From positions 9,659 through 31,323 of the IMG/VR virus record IMGVR_UViG_3300002460_000019: a stretch of DNA of 21,665 nt; one strand, given 5' to 3'. Both the position numbers and the translations under genes were made by a program. A model generated the notes under the pieces. It ran no database searches, was not told the origin of the DNA, and saw nothing but the letters and a program-made list of their open reading frames with translations. Shown in pieces: positions 21,380 through 21,665 of the stretch. This stretch comes from a virus. Each line of letters opens with the position of its first letter. Position 1 is the first letter of the stretch.

Positions 21380-21665
21380 TTATTTAAATCCTACCAATAA
21401 TTCTTTAGAAACTTGAAAGCGTGCAAGCGGCATAAATAATCTTTTTATTCTTGCAGGTTGTAAAAACAAGACCTTTTTCTTGTCTCCTTGTGTAAGCGTG
21501 AGCACCCCTTTCAACATAATCTTCACGGGCTTTGGCAAGGCTAAAAGTGCCTCAAGAACAGTTGTACCCCTACCGACAAAACAAAGACCCGCGATAGTGA
21601 GGGTGAGAGTAAAAACATCATTTTTTATAACTTTAGGAGCTTTCTTCTTCGCAGGAGCTTTCTTC
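21380..21665 (-). CDS. Unknown protein with Lys/Ala/Pro linker (N-terminus outside the window)
   Basis: The frame enters from the right edge and stops with TAA at 21380, 1 nt before the portal ATG. The visible 94 residues start with a K-K-A-P-A-K-K-K-A-P-K low-complexity linker, then V-F-T-L-T-L-T-I-A-G, G-R-G-T-T-V-L-E-A-L-L-A-L-P-K-P-V-K-I and a basic C-terminus with R-I-K-R-L-F-M-P-L. The order linker then small alpha/beta domain resembles phage proteins of unknown function that I have seen beside portal genes. It is not the terminase as far as visible. Confidence 0.6.
   Translation of the reverse strand, partial: KKAPAKKKAPKVIKNDVFTLTLTIAGLCFVGRGTTVLEALLALPKPVKIMLKGVLTLTQGDKKKVLFLQPARIKRLFMPLARFQVSKELLVGFK

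Overview
The window looks like one continuous stretch of a double-stranded DNA tailed bacteriophage (Caudoviricetes), most likely with a short, podovirus-like tail. From right to left on the minus strand it carries a partial unknown gene, the portal, small membrane-anchored proteins, the scaffold, the major capsid protein, a glycosyltransferase, a head-tail connector, a nozzle-like protein, a glycine-rich fibre, two large probable ejection proteins, exported fibre-like proteins and a lysis region. I see no tape-measure protein and no major tail-tube protein between the connector and the fibres, which is the main argument for a short tail. There is no integrase, tRNA, CRISPR array or insertion sequence in view.

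Layout. Positions 1-2167 hold a plus-strand series of small early-type genes: a partial hexapeptide-repeat protein built on a near-perfect 18-bp tandem repeat, several small unknown or zinc-ribbon proteins linked by ATGA overlaps, and a RusA-family Holliday junction resolvase. The two gene sets converge on a perfect 16-bp inverted repeat at 2203-2246, a probable two-way terminator. Positions 2273-5571 (minus) form the lysis region: a holin-like membrane protein, a lysozyme-like lysin and a papain-like peptidase, interleaved with three HNH endonuclease genes, two of which flank the lysin. Positions 5691-8549 carry three proteins with signal peptides or membrane anchors (one glycine-rich, one Ser/Thr-rich) plus a membrane-anchored coiled coil. 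Positions 8670-15739 hold the ejection, fibre, nozzle and connector genes. Positions 15750-21665 hold the glycosyltransferase, capsid, scaffold, two membrane-anchored beta-rich proteins with two tiny basic genes between them, the portal, and a gene running off the right edge.

Host. TGA, TAA and TAG all act as stops and many genes are joined by ATGA overlaps, so the standard bacterial code applies. Most minus-strand starts lack a well-placed Shine-Dalgarno sequence, and three are preceded by the same AT-rich stretch. One fibre is built from Ser/Thr-rich repeats of a style I associate with phages of candidate-phylum (Patescibacteria-like) bacteria. That host idea is inference only.

Most worth a second look: virion-region proteins carrying export signals or membrane anchors; the homogenised repeat at the left edge; an apparent +1-nt frameshift at the start of the connector gene; tiny basic genes hidden between structural genes; and a hairpin just before the start codon of one HNH gene.
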